Assembly (NCBI GenBank): GCA_963556255.1
Contig: OY744616.1
Location: forward strand, 12,684,054-12,748,053
DNA: 64,000 nt
DNA from: Allolobophora icterica
Taxonomy: Eukaryota > Annelida > Clitellata > Crassiclitellata > Lumbricidae
Direction: 5' to 3'
The translations under genes and the position numbers were made by a program. Positions 41,561 to 52,490 of this stretch are shown here, one piece after another (the first letter of the stretch is position 1; every line of letters starts with the position of its first letter). A model generated the notes under the pieces. It did no database searches and was not told where the DNA came from. It saw nothing but the letters and a program-made list of their open reading frames with translations.

Positions 41561-41887
41561 AATACATTGGGCAGTTGCTCTGTAGGTCGGTGGTCTATCT
41601 AGCCAGATAGGTGGAAGATAAGGATGAACAGGGAAAAGCAAGAGACACAGTCCCCAGCAGGGATGTTTCTCCAAACTAGCACACAGATGCTCTGCACAGA
41701 ATAAGCTAGTGTATAGTATTATAGCTTAAAACTCTACAAACGAGAGAGTTTCTCAAACTCAACCGATGCTTCTGGGAGTTTAAATGCATTGCTGACTTTT
41801 CCAACTTCAATATCTATAAATTTCCAGGCCAAGAAATACATCAAGTGGAACCTTAGCCCCAAAGTCCATCAACATCAGGCTCTTTAC

Positions 41888-42441
41888 TATAATCTTATCT
41901 TATCTTATCTTATCTTATCTTATATGATTATTTATAAAGCGCCTCTCACAGCATAAACTATTCAGAGGCGCTCCCAGCGTGTCAGCCCCCAGGGAAAAGA
42001 AAGGTCTTTAGGCAGCGGAGAGAAGAAGGCGAGATCCCAAGCAATATCTTGCTACGGAGAGAGGGGGGCAGGTCATTCCAAAGGGAAGGGCCAAGGATGG
42101 CAAAAGCACGATGCTGAGCCATCGAAGTCCTTGCGCGAGGGACAAGCAGATCAAAGCGGTCAGCAGACCGAAGAGGGCGGGAAGACAGAGCAGATAGAGG
42201 TTTGCGCATTAGGTCACAGAGGTATTTAGGAGCTTTTCCCAGTTGAGTCCTAGAGACCAGGAGAAGAACCTTGTATTGGATGCGGGAAGCAACAGGAAGC
42301 CAGTGAAGTACATCAGTCATAAAGGTAGTTAAGTGAGAGAAGCGAGGAAAACGGGCAATGAGCTTGGCAGCCGCATTCAGAACAGACTGCAGAGATGAAA
42401 GGCGCGCTTTAGGGAGCCCAGCAAACAATGAATTGCAATAG
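41888..42441 (-). mobile_element. L2-like LINE 3' end, 5'-truncated
   Basis: On the minus strand from 42441 the frame reads YCNSLFAGLPKARLSSLQSV, then NAAAKLIARFPRFSH, LHWLPVASRIQYKVLLLV, APKYLCDL, LLVPRARTSMAQHRAFAILGP and SLWNDLPPSLR. This is the conserved C terminus of L2/CR1-group reverse transcriptases. The 3' end has a perfect 9-bp stem (41964-41972 with 41938-41946), then TTTATAAAT and an (AAGAT)n tail at 41888-41925. The original frame is open over this short part. The 5' truncation lies within the RT. Confidence 0.88.
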
Positions 42442-42878
42442 TGTAAGTATGTATGTATGTGTGTGTACAATTGCAATAATGCTGATGTGTCATGTGAAAT
42501 ATTAAAGCCACAGGTTGTATCAGCAAGTGGTGCTTTAGACATTTTGGAGTTTATGATAATGACAAGGCAGAGAAGTCAAACTTAGTCATCAGGTAAAAAG
42601 ATAATAATATTATCTCTCAGCCCAGACACGGATGAAAAGTACAGAGAGTTCTCGTTATGATTTTGCTAATAGCTGCTGAGGCTGGAAAACATGAAGGCAG
42701 ATGTATCATTAGCAAAACACGTTGTCTAACATGATGATTTACGGTAGATCATTACTGTAATGCAAGAACAACAAGAGATGAATGATATGTGGAACCCTCG
42801 TGCAACAACATATTTAATCATTAATGATTAAATTTTTGTTCTAAATGACTTTACATCATTTACATTGGCCCAGGCAGC

Positions 42879-43078
42879 CATAGGCGTAATTTGTGGGGGG
42901 TACGAGGAGTACCCAAACCCCTCACTTTTTGGACTGGGTGGTACAGTACCCCTCACTGTTTGAACAATGCCAATCAATATTTTATTATTGTGCCTTCCCA
43001 GAGATTGCTGTCTCAGCCTTCCTTCTTGTATGTAATAAATTGGTACCCCCCACTTTTTAGACCAAACTTACGCCCCTG
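42879..43078. mobile_element. Non-autonomous hAT-type element, 200 bp
   Basis: The termini are CATAGGCGTAA and (inverted) CAGGGGCGTAA. They are flanked by perfect 8-base duplications CAGGCAGC (42871-42878 and 43079-43086). Internal direct repeats contain GTACCCCTCACTTTTTGGAC-type sequence. A relative is at 44365-44512. It is inserted beside a retroposon 3' stem (AGCACTTTT). Confidence 0.88.
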
Positions 43079-43084
43079 CAGGCA

Positions 43085-43395
43085 GCACTTTTTTGAGGTA
43101 CTAAAAGGCACATAGCAAGTGTCTAGATACACGCACACACTAACATACACGCACACACACACACATACATACACGCATACATACATAACACATACATACA
43201 TACTTACATACATACACACATGCACAGACATACATACATGTACACAAACATACATACATACTTACATACACAGACATACATACATGTACACACACGTATA
43301 CATACATACAAGCAATCATACATATATGTACAGACACATACATACAAACAAACATACATCATGTACATTGTACACATACATACATACATACTTAC

Positions 43396-43426
<31 letters not shown>

Positions 43427-43500
43427 CATACATACATACATACATACATACTTACATACATACAAACATATCACACACACACACACACATATACACATAT
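43085..43500. repeat. Retroposon tail with long CATA/CACA microsatellite
   Basis: CAAGTGTCTAGATACACGCA leads into several hundred bases of ACATACATAC with CACA blocks. The same TCTAGATAC junction precedes CATA runs at 38.5 and 54.17 kb, so this is a retroposon tail that has expanded. It explains the Tyr/Thr/His- and Met/Cys/Val-rich open frames on both strands. Confidence 0.85.
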
Positions 43501-43924
43501 GCATGTATACATTCATCCACGATGTACTTCTGTGGCAACAGTAGTGCAAACAAGTTAGACAAGCTCTCATCGCAAGTTGCACAACTTGAGAACTAAGCAC
43601 TATTCACACGGATTTGCTATGCACACACTGCAGGGCTACATAATTCTCCAGACCAGAGTTTGCTATCGGTTAACAAGACTTTATAAGGAAGAGCTGAATA
43701 AGGTTAAGTGAGGTCACTCACTACTCACATCCATCAACATCTCTTCTCAGAGGCATGTCTTCAACCTCGTAAGCTGGTGCCCTGCACTTCATTTGTAAGT
43801 ATCTCTTTAGAAATGTTGAGATTATATAATTACGAATCTCATGTTCTTGATGCTGAAGCATAATTTCAGCTGAATTGTATGCACCACAAACAGCAGTTCA
43901 AACACCGGTAAAAATAATCACGGT

Positions 43925-44012
43925 ACTCTAAATTTCTAAAACACCACTTGAAAGCCAAGCGCAGAGCACCAGCTTATTCATGAGCGCTGATACAACATAG
44001 ATGGATTTAATA
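43925..44012 (+). repeat. Dispersed short repeat fragment
   Basis: It shares CTCTAAATTTCTAAAACACC, AAGCCAAGCGCAGAGCACC and TATTCATGAGCGCTGA with copies at 11.09 and 47.75 kb. Confidence 0.6.
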
Positions 44013-44039
44013 TTTCACAGATGCATCAGCATTTGACCC

Positions 44040-44190
44040 CAGCACCCGAATGTCAAAGGCAATCTGTCATCATACAACCTGCATTCAAAGCCAGGACCTC
44101 ATCTCAAAGGCAGCCTGTCAACATACAACCAGCCTTCGAACCCAGGACCTCATGTCAAAGGCAATCTGTCACCCTACAACCTGCTGGACT
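44040..44190 (+). repeat. 57-bp tandem repeat, three copies, open in frame
   Basis: The unit is TGTCAAAGGCAATCTGTCA with CATACAACCTGCATTCAAAG and CCAGGACCTCA. At 57 bp (19 codons) it preserves the reading frame. An 85-codon ORF (44021-44278) contains three 19-residue repeats with QRQSV, IQPAF and RTS words. There is no sign that it is expressed, and I regard the frame as a by-product. Confidence 0.7.
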
Positions 44191-44364
44191 TGAAAAGGGA
44201 ACAGCAAACATCAGGCTGACACTGAATACAGCACTTGACGTTGCCCGGAGGACATACACAATGGCCAGGTCTCCCTAATGACCAAGCCCTCCTCTCTAAT
44301 GGCATGGACTGTGCATCAAATTATTTACCTGACACATGTGATGGTCTTTCCCCATCTGCAACAT

Positions 44365-44512
44365 CATAGGCGTAGACTCTGGGGGGCAGCCGGGGCACGT
44401 GCCGCCCGCCCTCCCCCCAATAATTGAGATGGACTGTACACCCAATGCAATAAGTGTAGAATGAATAACAAAATCCCCCCCCCCCAATATTTTGGACAAG
44501 TTTACACCAGTG
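44365..44512. mobile_element. Probable hAT-type MITE related to the 42.88-kb element
   Basis: The left end CATAGGCGTAGACTCTGGGG and the inverted right end CACTGGTGTAAACTTGTCC are similar to each other and to the 42879-43078 termini. The flanks TGCAACAT and TGCAACTC agree at six of eight positions. Poly-C tracts near both ends are typical of this group. Confidence 0.65.
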
Positions 44513-44699
44513 TGCAACTCACAAAACAAGACCAACTTATTCAACTTACATTGATTTTGCAGTGTATACCTTATACATATACACATCTATACCATATGCT
44601 ATGTATGGCTCCCTTAACAGATCTGTTAGGCCTGTCAGAGTCATACACACAGTCGCATAAAGAAATACAAACAAGACCACTATATCAGGTGGAGACAAC

Positions 44700-44880
44700 A
44701 TAGTGCCTCTGATAGGTTCTTCAGAGGCCTCTATAGAAATGCTCCATTACAATATAATAAAATACAATACAACAAAATCAAATACGAAAAAATGCAATAA
44801 AATAAAATACAATACACTACAATAAAATACAATACAATAACATACAATACAATCAAATATAATACAATACAATTCACAAA
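44700..44880 (+). repeat. Retroposon 3' end with stem-loop and ATACAATAAA tail
   Basis: GCCTCTGA (44705-44712) pairs with TCAGAGGC (44721-44728). CTCTATAGAAATGCTCC follows, then a long tail of AATACAATAAAATACAATAC-type repeats. Confidence 0.75.
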
Positions 44881-45175
44881 CAAGCAACATTTGATGCCTG
44901 TGCTAACGCCCAATGCAACACAGTCAACGCAGGTCTGCAACTTACGTCAGAAGAAACTAAGCAGATAAACAAGCAGTGGAGAGCACTGCACAGGACAGAC
45001 GTTTCCTCAAACTGGCTCTATATAAATGCCCTATTACATCGTCAGTACATCTGTTACAGCTATGAAATGATGAAGTGGCTCTTTAGGTACGGTACATCAC
45101 AAGGGTGCACAGCCTCCGTTAGCCTAAACATGTCTCTCATTCAGAAGCAAACATCTAGCCCTGTAGAACTCTATT

Positions 45176-45179
<4 letters not shown>

Positions 45180-45233
<54 letters not shown>

Positions 45234-45300
45234 TGTGTGTGTGTCTGTCTGTGCATATGTGATGTATGTATGTATATATGTATGTATGTATGTATGTATG
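45180..45300. repeat. (GT)n and (TATG)n microsatellite
   Basis: A long GT run with TC interruptions passes into TGTATGTATG. No other content is visible. Confidence 0.95.
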
Positions 45301-45559
45301 TTAACTAGTTAAGCTTTGTTATAGATTCAGAAAGAATACAATATATTATGTTAACTTCGGCCAACTTTGTGCAATATACCCGGTATGATGAATGGGTGGC
45401 CGTGCTAGTTGGGACTTGTTCCCTTTAGGTTTTCTATTCCCATTGCTTTCCTGATTTACTGAATTTATACTTGTAACACACTATCTGTTCTGCATTTGAT
45501 GGAATCAATAAAAATCTATGGTTATGGTTGTGGTTATGGTTATATAATGCATGTAAGTC

Positions 45560-45615
45560 TATATGCCTGTATGTATCAAGGCACTTAATAGCTGTATAGT
45601 GCCCGGTAAGTGCCT
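45560..45615 (-). repeat. Retroposon 3' end with stem-loop
   Basis: On the minus strand GGCACTTA pairs with TAAGTGCC across a ~25-base loop. TTGATACATAC follows, the same junction seen before CATA tails elsewhere. Confidence 0.5.
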
Positions 45616-45829
45616 CACGGAAGTATTGAAGCCGTGTGAAAATGCATGCGGAACAGAGTCAAATGCTATACAGTATGTAAGTATTTCGCCATGAAGACCA
45701 GAAGTAGACTACAGCATCAGTCAAGGACATGCCACTTACAACAGGTCTACCTTCCTTGTGCCTAACCAGTCCTCAATACCCCACACATCAGGACCCATTT
45801 CAAGGCAGGCACTCATTTCTTTTTTCAAC

Positions 45830-46085
45830 TGGCTAGCAGAAATGCAGTCCCTTAAGCCAGCCTGACAGGAATAAAGTGTTAGCGACTTCAATTTTCTTGG
45901 CCTCAGTTTACGAAGGAAGGTGACCAGCCCTCTCCCTCGCCACTTCGAAGTGTAGTCAGTGCAATCCTTAGATCTGAGTTGTCTACGGGACACAGGTGGA
46001 GCAGAAATCTCCAAACAAATTTCGGTCCTGGCATGGATTTGAACCCCGACCTCTCGGTTGACAGTCCAGCACACTAACCACTACA
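45830..46085 (-). repeat. tRNA-headed SINE
   Basis: Read from 46085 on the minus strand: A-box-like TAGTGTAGTGGTTAGTGTGC, then B-box-like GGGGTTCAAATCC, then a body with AGATTTCTGCTCC, GAGGGAGAGGGCTGGTC and AAGAAAATTGAAGTCGC. The same family is at 54.27-54.56 kb and, without the head, at 27.24 kb. Its 5' end touches a perfect 43-base palindrome. Confidence 0.75.
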
Positions 46086-46089
46086 CTAT

Positions 46090-46132
46090 CATATGAGCAT
46101 AGATATCATACGATGATATCTATGCTCATATG
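46090..46132. repeat. Perfect 43-base palindrome
   Basis: CATATGAGCATAGATATCAT (46090-46109), the trinucleotide ACG, then ATGATATCTATGCTCATATG (46113-46132). The 20-base arms match without error. It abuts the 5' end of the SINE at 45.83-46.085 kb. Confidence 0.9.
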
Positions 46133-46167
46133 ACTTCTGTACTGAATTGGTTGGTTGCAAAATAAAC

Positions 46168-46173
46168 GATTGG

Positions 46174-46238
<65 letters not shown>
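46168..46238. repeat. (ATTG)n microsatellite
   Basis: About seventeen tetranucleotide units without interruption. Confidence 0.95.
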
Positions 46239-46261
46239 ACATCTCATATCCATTGTTAAGG

Positions 46262-46545
46262 GATACATACACACATACATACATACATACACACATACAT
46301 ACACACATACATACACACATACATAAGGGATACATACACACATACATACATACACACATACATACATACACACTCACACACATACACACATACATACATA
46401 CATACATACATACATTCATACATACACACATACATACACACACATGCATACATACATTGTGTTCTGATACATACATACTTACATTGTTATTGGCACAAAG
46501 GCTTAACTATTGCACAACGACAGTCATCAGGAACGTAAGGTTCTA
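46262..46545 (-). repeat. CATA microsatellite joined to a dispersed repeat
   Basis: CATA/CACA runs (46262-46470) are joined to a unique-looking block (46455-46540). On the minus strand that block reads GTGCAATAGTTAAGCCTTTG, TGCCAATAACAATGTAAGTA and ATCAGAACACAATGTATG. The same block starts the microsatellite at 48.87 kb in plus orientation. The simple repeat therefore belongs to the element rather than to the insertion site. Confidence 0.8.
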
Positions 46546-47129
46546 ATGTTTACTTCCCAATAACTGTGGTTTATTTTCAAACCACCTGAAAATGCAATTG
46601 TTTAGAACAGTTACATCGTCAGGTGTGCACACCTTTTGACAGGTCTACTTCAAACCACTATATCAAGTTATCACAAAGATGCGTACCTGTCAACGTTTGA
46701 ATTGAATAAACGTATATTGAATTGAATTGAAGTGGATTGTGGCATATGTACACATACATTCAACCTGTTCTCAGTGTTAGGCCAGCATCGTGACACCATT
46801 GTTTTGGAAGGTTATATATGCATGTCTCAAGCAATTGAATTTGCACTAACCTTGACGTAAAGTAGCTGAACGCTTATAGCAGGTGGAAACCAACACCGTG
46901 ACCAAAGACTCAAAGTGGCAGTAAACTCAAGTGCTTGTAGTATCACCTCTATTGTTCATAGACCTACTTATCTGAAACTTACTTATCTAGGTAATCTTAA
47001 TTTACTTATCTTCTTTTTCATTCTAACATAACATTCTCCACTTCAAAGATCAGACAGGTGGTCTGTATCAGCACATTTCTACACAACTATTCGATCCAGG
47101 CACGTGGAAAAAATGCTTCACATAGATAG

Positions 47130-48480
47130 AAAACAACCAGCTCCAAAACAACCCCAAGCATTCGACAGCGTATGGCATGATGCAAGGTGGACAGCTATGC
47201 AAAAGGCAGGAACACCAGTAAAGCTGAACAAGACTGTGTAAAAGATATACCATAAATCTTCGAACATTATAAAGGTAAACAAAAGATCATGGAAATCTTT
47301 GAGTGTGATAAAAGTCGATAAAGATCACGGTAAACTTCAAGTGCAATAAAAATATACACAAGACAAAAGATGACAGAAAACTTACGGACATACGCAGTGG
47401 TACATCAAGAATGCAGCCTATTACCATACCCACTTCAGCCTCTCATTCGAAGCAATAAATGGCACACGGCTGAAACAAAATGGAGATAGGAATCAAACTA
47501 CAAGCAGATGTAATGAACAGTCTTCAAGTTGCTGACAACATTTTCCTACGAACTAGAATCAGAAGAAAACTACAGCACATTGCAACTTAGATTGACAACA
47601 CAAATAGAATATTTGGACGACTCTTAAATGCAGAAACTACTCTGCTGAAACTAAAACTAAAACCCTACTTACTGAAAACACCAAACAGATGCCAATATAT
47701 TTCAGCATCCATGGAATCCTATAGTTATACTGAACAGGTAGATCAATCGTAACCGTAATCTCCAAACTTCAAAAGCGCCACATTAAAGCCAAGCACAGGG
47801 CACCAGCCTATTCACGAGCAATTCATCTATCATGCAGGTATGATAACCGCAGTTGGTTATATAAAAAAAACACAAAGTTTAACTGGACACACGTCGTGAA
47901 CATTTGAAAGAATGGCCAAGATATGCAGAAGCAAGGAAATAAGAAAGAAAACAAATGCAACGCTATATGAGACAATGATACAACCCATTTCTCAATAAGG
48001 ATTAGAATACAAGACAATGGGAAAACAAGATGAGAAAGGAATTCTCACAACAGACAAGAGCTGGAGGCTAAGAAAAACTCCAGGAATCTCAAGACTATGC
48101 AAAATTATAAACAAAGATCTACTACGATACTTGGACATCCAGAAATACAAAGATCTACTACGATACTTAGACATCCAGTAATATCTCCTAAATAAAGCCC
48201 TTCAGCGAAAAATCCACCGGTTGGCCATCTGGAAGACTGCCAGCTTACCAAATCCCACACACTGCATCACGTGGTGCAAGACTGGGATGAGATAGAGAAG
48301 CGAAACAATGCGGTGACTGTGCTGGATAGAGAACATAAACACCCGATATAACAAGACTTGAACTGAACATTAGGAACAGCCTGGAACCTGACAAATGACC
48401 AAAACAATGGAGAGATCGTTTATTCCCACCCATCTCTGCTGAACGGCCGACAACGGGAACTCAGAAAGGTAATGATGATG
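47130..48480 (+). pseudogene. Degraded LINE reverse transcriptase (RTE/jockey-like)
   Basis: Translating across several frameshifts and stops recovers AFDSVWHDARWTAMQKAGTPV, a decayed catalytic block QVADNIFL (YADDIxLL in intact copies), DNTNRIFGRLLNAETTLLKL, NATLYETMIQP and GISRLCKIINKDLL. It ends near GATGATGGTGATGA at 48475. The same 3' end type is found at 55.14-55.67 kb. A short dispersed repeat (47748-47835) has been inserted in it. Confidence 0.7.
47748..47835 (+). repeat. Dispersed short repeat inserted in the LINE remnant
   Basis: AATCTCCAAACTTCAAAAGC, GCCACATTAAAGCCAAGCAC and CAGCCTATTCACGAGC match copies at 11.09 and 43.93 kb. It interrupts the LINE reading described for 47.13-48.48 kb, so it is the younger insertion. 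Confidence 0.6.
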
Positions 48481-48559
48481 GTGATGAACACATATTTATG
48501 CTGACGAAAATTTCATTAGTCATACATGTGTATATTTATTCAATGCTGGCACACTAACT

Positions 48560-48760
48560 TCCAAAATATATCATGTATGATATATATATATATATATGTG
48601 TGTGTATATATATATACACATTTAGAGTATATTGAAAAACTTCATTAATAATATATACATATATATAAAACATGCACACATATACAGCACTTTATATACA
48701 TCTACTTCATATATATATATATATATATATTATATACACTTATATATATATGTATTATAT
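48560..48760. repeat. TA-rich simple sequence
   Basis: Several (TA)n runs with ACAC interruptions. Nothing else is visible. Confidence 0.9.
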
Positions 48761-48867
48761 AACTTGATACCCATATTGCTAATCTAATCCGTTTAGAATC
48801 CCTAATGTGAGATAATCAAATCTTTTCCAGTGACCTCTTATTCAATTTGGCTGCAGTGGATGCACTT

Positions 48868-49250
48868 AGGCAAAGCACAGTCTTCTGATGACTCTCGTTA
48901 TGCAATAGTTAAGCCTTTCTGCCAATAACAATGTAAGTATATATGTATCAGAACACAATGTATGTATGTATGTGTGTATGTGTATGTGTGTGTGTGTATG
49001 TATGACATTGTATGTATGTATGTATGTGCGTGTATGTATGTATGTGTGTATGTGTATGTGTGTGTGTGTATGTATGACATTGTATGTATGTATGTATGTG
49101 CGTGTATGTATGTATGTATGTATGTATGTATGTGTGTATGCATGTATGTATGTATGTATGTATGTATGTATGTATGTATGTATGTATGTGTGTATGTATG
49201 TATGTATGACAGCACTTAATATAACGCATTTAAGCAACTCACAAAGGTAC
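48868..49250 (+). repeat. Dispersed repeat with TGTA microsatellite containing a ~68-bp duplication
   Basis: The start (48875-48960) matches the block at 46.46-46.54 kb in inverse orientation. The TGTA region contains two copies of a unit that includes TGTATGTATGACATTGTATG and a TGTGCGTG word. It ends in a retroposon-type junction AGCACTTAATATAACGC (minus-strand 3' end). Confidence 0.8.
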
Positions 49251-49519
49251 TGCAATATGTAAGACTGAATAGTCAATCATTCAGCTGTTGGAAAGTTCTT
49301 TATGTCTCTGTGTTCAGCTCTGAGGTCTTTCAACTCCAAGACCATTATCACTTACGAATAATCTTGACAGATGCACGACAGAAAATAGCATTTACTGTAT
49401 CTAACCTTACCTTATATGTGTGATGCATTCATGACTCATTTATTGACACATCAGCATCAACATACAAGGAAGTATCACAACCAATAAAATCTAACTGTAA
49501 CTTTTGCACTATTGACCAT

Positions 49520-49650
49520 ACACACATACATACACACAAACATACCCACATGTACATACATACATATATACATACACATACACATACACACATACATACA
49601 CACAAACATACCCACATGTACATACATACATATATACATACACATACAAA
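49520..49650. repeat. Microsatellite with ~64-bp tandem duplication
   Basis: CACACAAACATACCCACATG occurs twice, each followed by TACATACATACATATATAC. It is CATA-type simple sequence. Confidence 0.85.
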
Positions 49651-49659
49651 TAGATTCAT

Positions 49660-50190
49660 CACAATCTTCACAGTCATACTTGTGTCATGTTATCCTTGCT
49701 GTATCTTGTGTCATTCTGATGACCTGGATAAAAGACTTACACTGTGCTGTTTCAGGATTATCACACTAGCCAGCTTCTCTTTCTGACTCACTAGGCTAGC
49801 CCTGGAATTGAGTCAGATTCAGATTCGTGAGTATGATTTCATATGCCCATGACTGATGCCAAGTCAATTCTACTGTCATAGAATCCTACTGCTGCCTGTC
49901 CCAGAAAGACAACCATTCAAGCATCAACATATACGGAAGTATCACATACAACATCTGGATTACTCTTTCAGTCACTTTAACAGACACTTGTACCAGTGTT
50001 CAGAGACTGTATATAAAAAATTATGATTTGTAAACCAATACAATAATACTGCATCATTTTTACCGTCACTGTGTTTTCTGTTTTAATGTTCTGTATGCAC
50101 TCTCGTTGGTAAAAATGTAAGTTTCTTGTCTTGCACTAATAAGGATCACTTATTTACTTACAAACTATTTCACATGAGTGTCGCTTTACA
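49660..50190. other. Intergenic, nothing recognised
   Basis: No coding signal, element terminus or tandem repeat was seen between the microsatellite and the hAT-type nest. Confidence 0.35.
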
Positions 50191-50395
50191 GCAGTGGTTT
50201 CAATCTTTTTAAAGTAACGGAACCTTAAACAGAGTACTTATCTGCTCATGGAACCCAGAGTGTTTCAGCCAGAAAATATTTCAAGAAATAAACTTGTAAC
50301 TTGTAATGTTGGGATAATGTTTAGATTTTAGAATGTTAAACTTTTAATATAAGTTTTTTGTATCTCTGGTGCAGGCTATTATAAATACATACTTT

Positions 50396-50647
50396 CCCTG
50401 GCGGTGATCTTCTTTGACAGATGGGGGTGGGGGGGGGCACCTTAGAACTGATCTGGTCAAAAAAGAGTTTTGAACTCATCTGGTCGAAACAAGGTTACAC
50501 ATTTTTTCGTACTCCTGAGCAAAAAAAACTTTTGACCTTTTTTTGGTGTTTCTTCGAAATGTGGGGAGGTCAGATGTATGGTGTGTTCCCCCACTCTTAA
50601 AGGTGGGGGTCTTGTCCCCCTCGACCCCCCCGGGATCGCCGCCCATG
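50396..50647. mobile_element. hAT-type MITE, 252 bp, nested
   Basis: The ends CCCTGGCGGTGATC and (inverted) CATGGGCGGCGATC match at 10 of 14 positions. They are flanked by perfect 8-base duplications CATACTTT (50388-50395 and 50648-50655). GAACTGATCTGGTCAAA and GAACTCATCTGGTCGAAA form an internal direct repeat. G- and C-rich tracts lie near the ends. Confidence 0.85.
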
Positions 50648-50853
50648 CATACTTTAGTCTAGCACTCTAGAGTAGTGCACAGAAACAATGTCAGCAAACA
50701 ACAGTAGTTTACTTTATTTTGCCTGCAACTAATTCTGACAGATGGATAGAATATTTAAAATATTCTAGAACAGAATTTTAGAAATGCTGGACTGCAAGTA
50801 ACTAACTTCCAAATTTAATTTGAATTTGAATTATCCTTAAGAGAGTAGGCCTA

Positions 50854-51513
50854 CTAGTCACTACTGCCGTTTTACCGAGGAACTTTCGAACTTAACTTTG
50901 ACATTCAGGGCACAACGTAGGTGGCTACTACGGGTACTCCCTGTTACAGGAGTGGTGGTAGGGGACAAGTGTCTCTGATCACTACCCTCTCCAGACCTAC
51001 CTCCCGCGTTAATGGGTAGTGGGACACTCGTCCACCGAGTGCCTTTATATAGCTTCCATCGCTAGTTTCAAGTAGGCTGTAGTGAGCCCACTCCTTCCTC
51101 CCCTGAGGTCGTGAATTCCAGATTTCGCCCTGCACACAACAGAAGGACACTCTTCGAACCAACAAGTTCACTTACAGGCGGCCGCATAGCTTTCTCCGGT
51201 CCACTCTCGGGGACCTGCCTCCCTCCCCTTGGGTGACACTCTCTCGCGGTCCGACCAGCGGTAATGGTATGTGCCAGCCCTCCGCCCCGGATTACATACA
51301 AGGTTCTACGAGACGGCCAGTGAACAGGGTGAATCACAACTGCACCAAGTGGTTGGCACTCTGCCCGACCCGAGGTCATCTCAGCAATTCAGGGCTGTTG
51401 TCAGCACATTCTCCCTCTATCCTAATAGGCCGGGGGGGGGAATTAAATCAATTCGACACCAAGAGGGCTGGCTATCTCAGAGCGTCTGGTTAGCCTAGTC
51501 CCACCGTTTACCC
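50854..51513. other. GC-rich block of unknown origin inside the hAT-type nest
   Basis: About 660 bases are much richer in G+C and CpG than everything around. They are bounded by similar sequences in direct orientation: CTAGTCACTACTGCCGTTTT with ACC on the left, CTAGTCCCACCGTTTACC on the right. On the minus strand a TATA-like GCTATATAAAGGC occurs at about 51046-51058. Frames of 75-103 codons show no protein I recognise. A retrotransposon LTR or DIRS-like terminal segment would fit the direct repeats and TATA box, but I cannot show it. Confidence 0.5.
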
Positions 51514-51586
51514 AAGCAAAAACTAAATGCTAACATAAAATGCAACAAATGCCAACAATACATTCCCGTAATATTATTTTAACATA

Positions 51587-52323
51587 GGGACCGTCCATAA
51601 ATGACGTCAAGCACCTAAGGGAGGGAGGGGGTCAGAAATTTGTGACGTGTGACACGAGAGGGGGTTTTAATAAATGTGATGTCACATCAGGTCTCTTTAA
51701 ATTTAACAATAATTTAATTTTAACAATAACAGCACGAATTTGGAGTAATTTTCATTATTAATTTTTTATTATGTAAATAAGTAATATTCGGTCAATTTTT
51801 TGATTACTTCAATATTTATATATATGGTCACCGTCAGATTTTATTCATAGCACTATTAAATAAATAAATTTATCTTTAATCCCTACATGTCAATAGCCTA
51901 GGACTGATAGTGATCCAGTAATTTATTATATGTCTGTGGTTTGAAATAAATATGTTCACTTTTTATAACATGGACTACTCAGAATATTATAATAATATTT
52001 TGAACATCTGTATAATTGGTTAGATGATGAATATTTTCAAGTTAATTTATTAGCTAATTTCAGCTTTCCAAAATCCATTTTAATACACGACTTTCTCGTT
52101 ACAACATCAGAGTGCAGCGCCAAATTAAATACTTATTGGAATGACAGTCAATGTGATTTTAAACATGTTTTATTATCAAAATGGAAATTTGGTTTTTAGG
52201 GTGATGGGCAGAACTTTGTGACGTTATTTTGATGGGGTGTTACTTTTTGTGACGACATGTGATGAGGAGGAGAGAGGAGTAAAAATCGGCCAAAATCGCG
52301 TTACGTCAGTTATGGATGGCCCC
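51587..52323. mobile_element. PIF/Harbinger- or ISL2EU-like MITE, 737 bp, nested
   Basis: The termini are GGGACCGTCCATAAATGACG and (inverted) GGGGCCATCCATAACTGACG. They are flanked by ATA on both sides (51584-51586, 52324-52326). Subterminal words GTGACGTGTGACACGAGAGG and TTTGTGACGACATGTGATGA are related in inverse orientation. It is AT-rich inside, without a transposase frame. It shares its termini with 35605-36055. Confidence 0.8.
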
Positions 52324-52360
52324 ATAGAATCGGGTCTAGCATAAACGACTGAAAGCTGAG

Positions 52361-52490
52361 AATTCTCATCACTTTGTGAATTCTCATCATTTTGTGAATT
52401 GTCATCACTTTGTGAATTCTCATCATTTTGTGAATTCTCATCACTTTGTGAATTCTCATCACTTTGTGAATTCTCATCATTTTGTGAATT
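52361..52490. repeat. 18-bp minisatellite
   Basis: About seven copies of AATTCTCATCACTTTGTG (alternating ACTTTG and ATTTTG) lie between the Harbinger-like element and the right terminus of the hAT-type element. Confidence 0.95.

Noticed and set aside
43119..43600. Long Tyr/His/Thr- or Met/Cys/Val-rich frames, also at 46.1-46.5 and 48.9-49.3 kb
   Set aside because: They come from CATA/TGTA and CA/GT microsatellites and have no protein character.
50854..51513. Ribosomal RNA fragment
   Set aside because: It is GC-rich, but I find no conserved rRNA core words; the direct terminal repeats point to an insertion instead.
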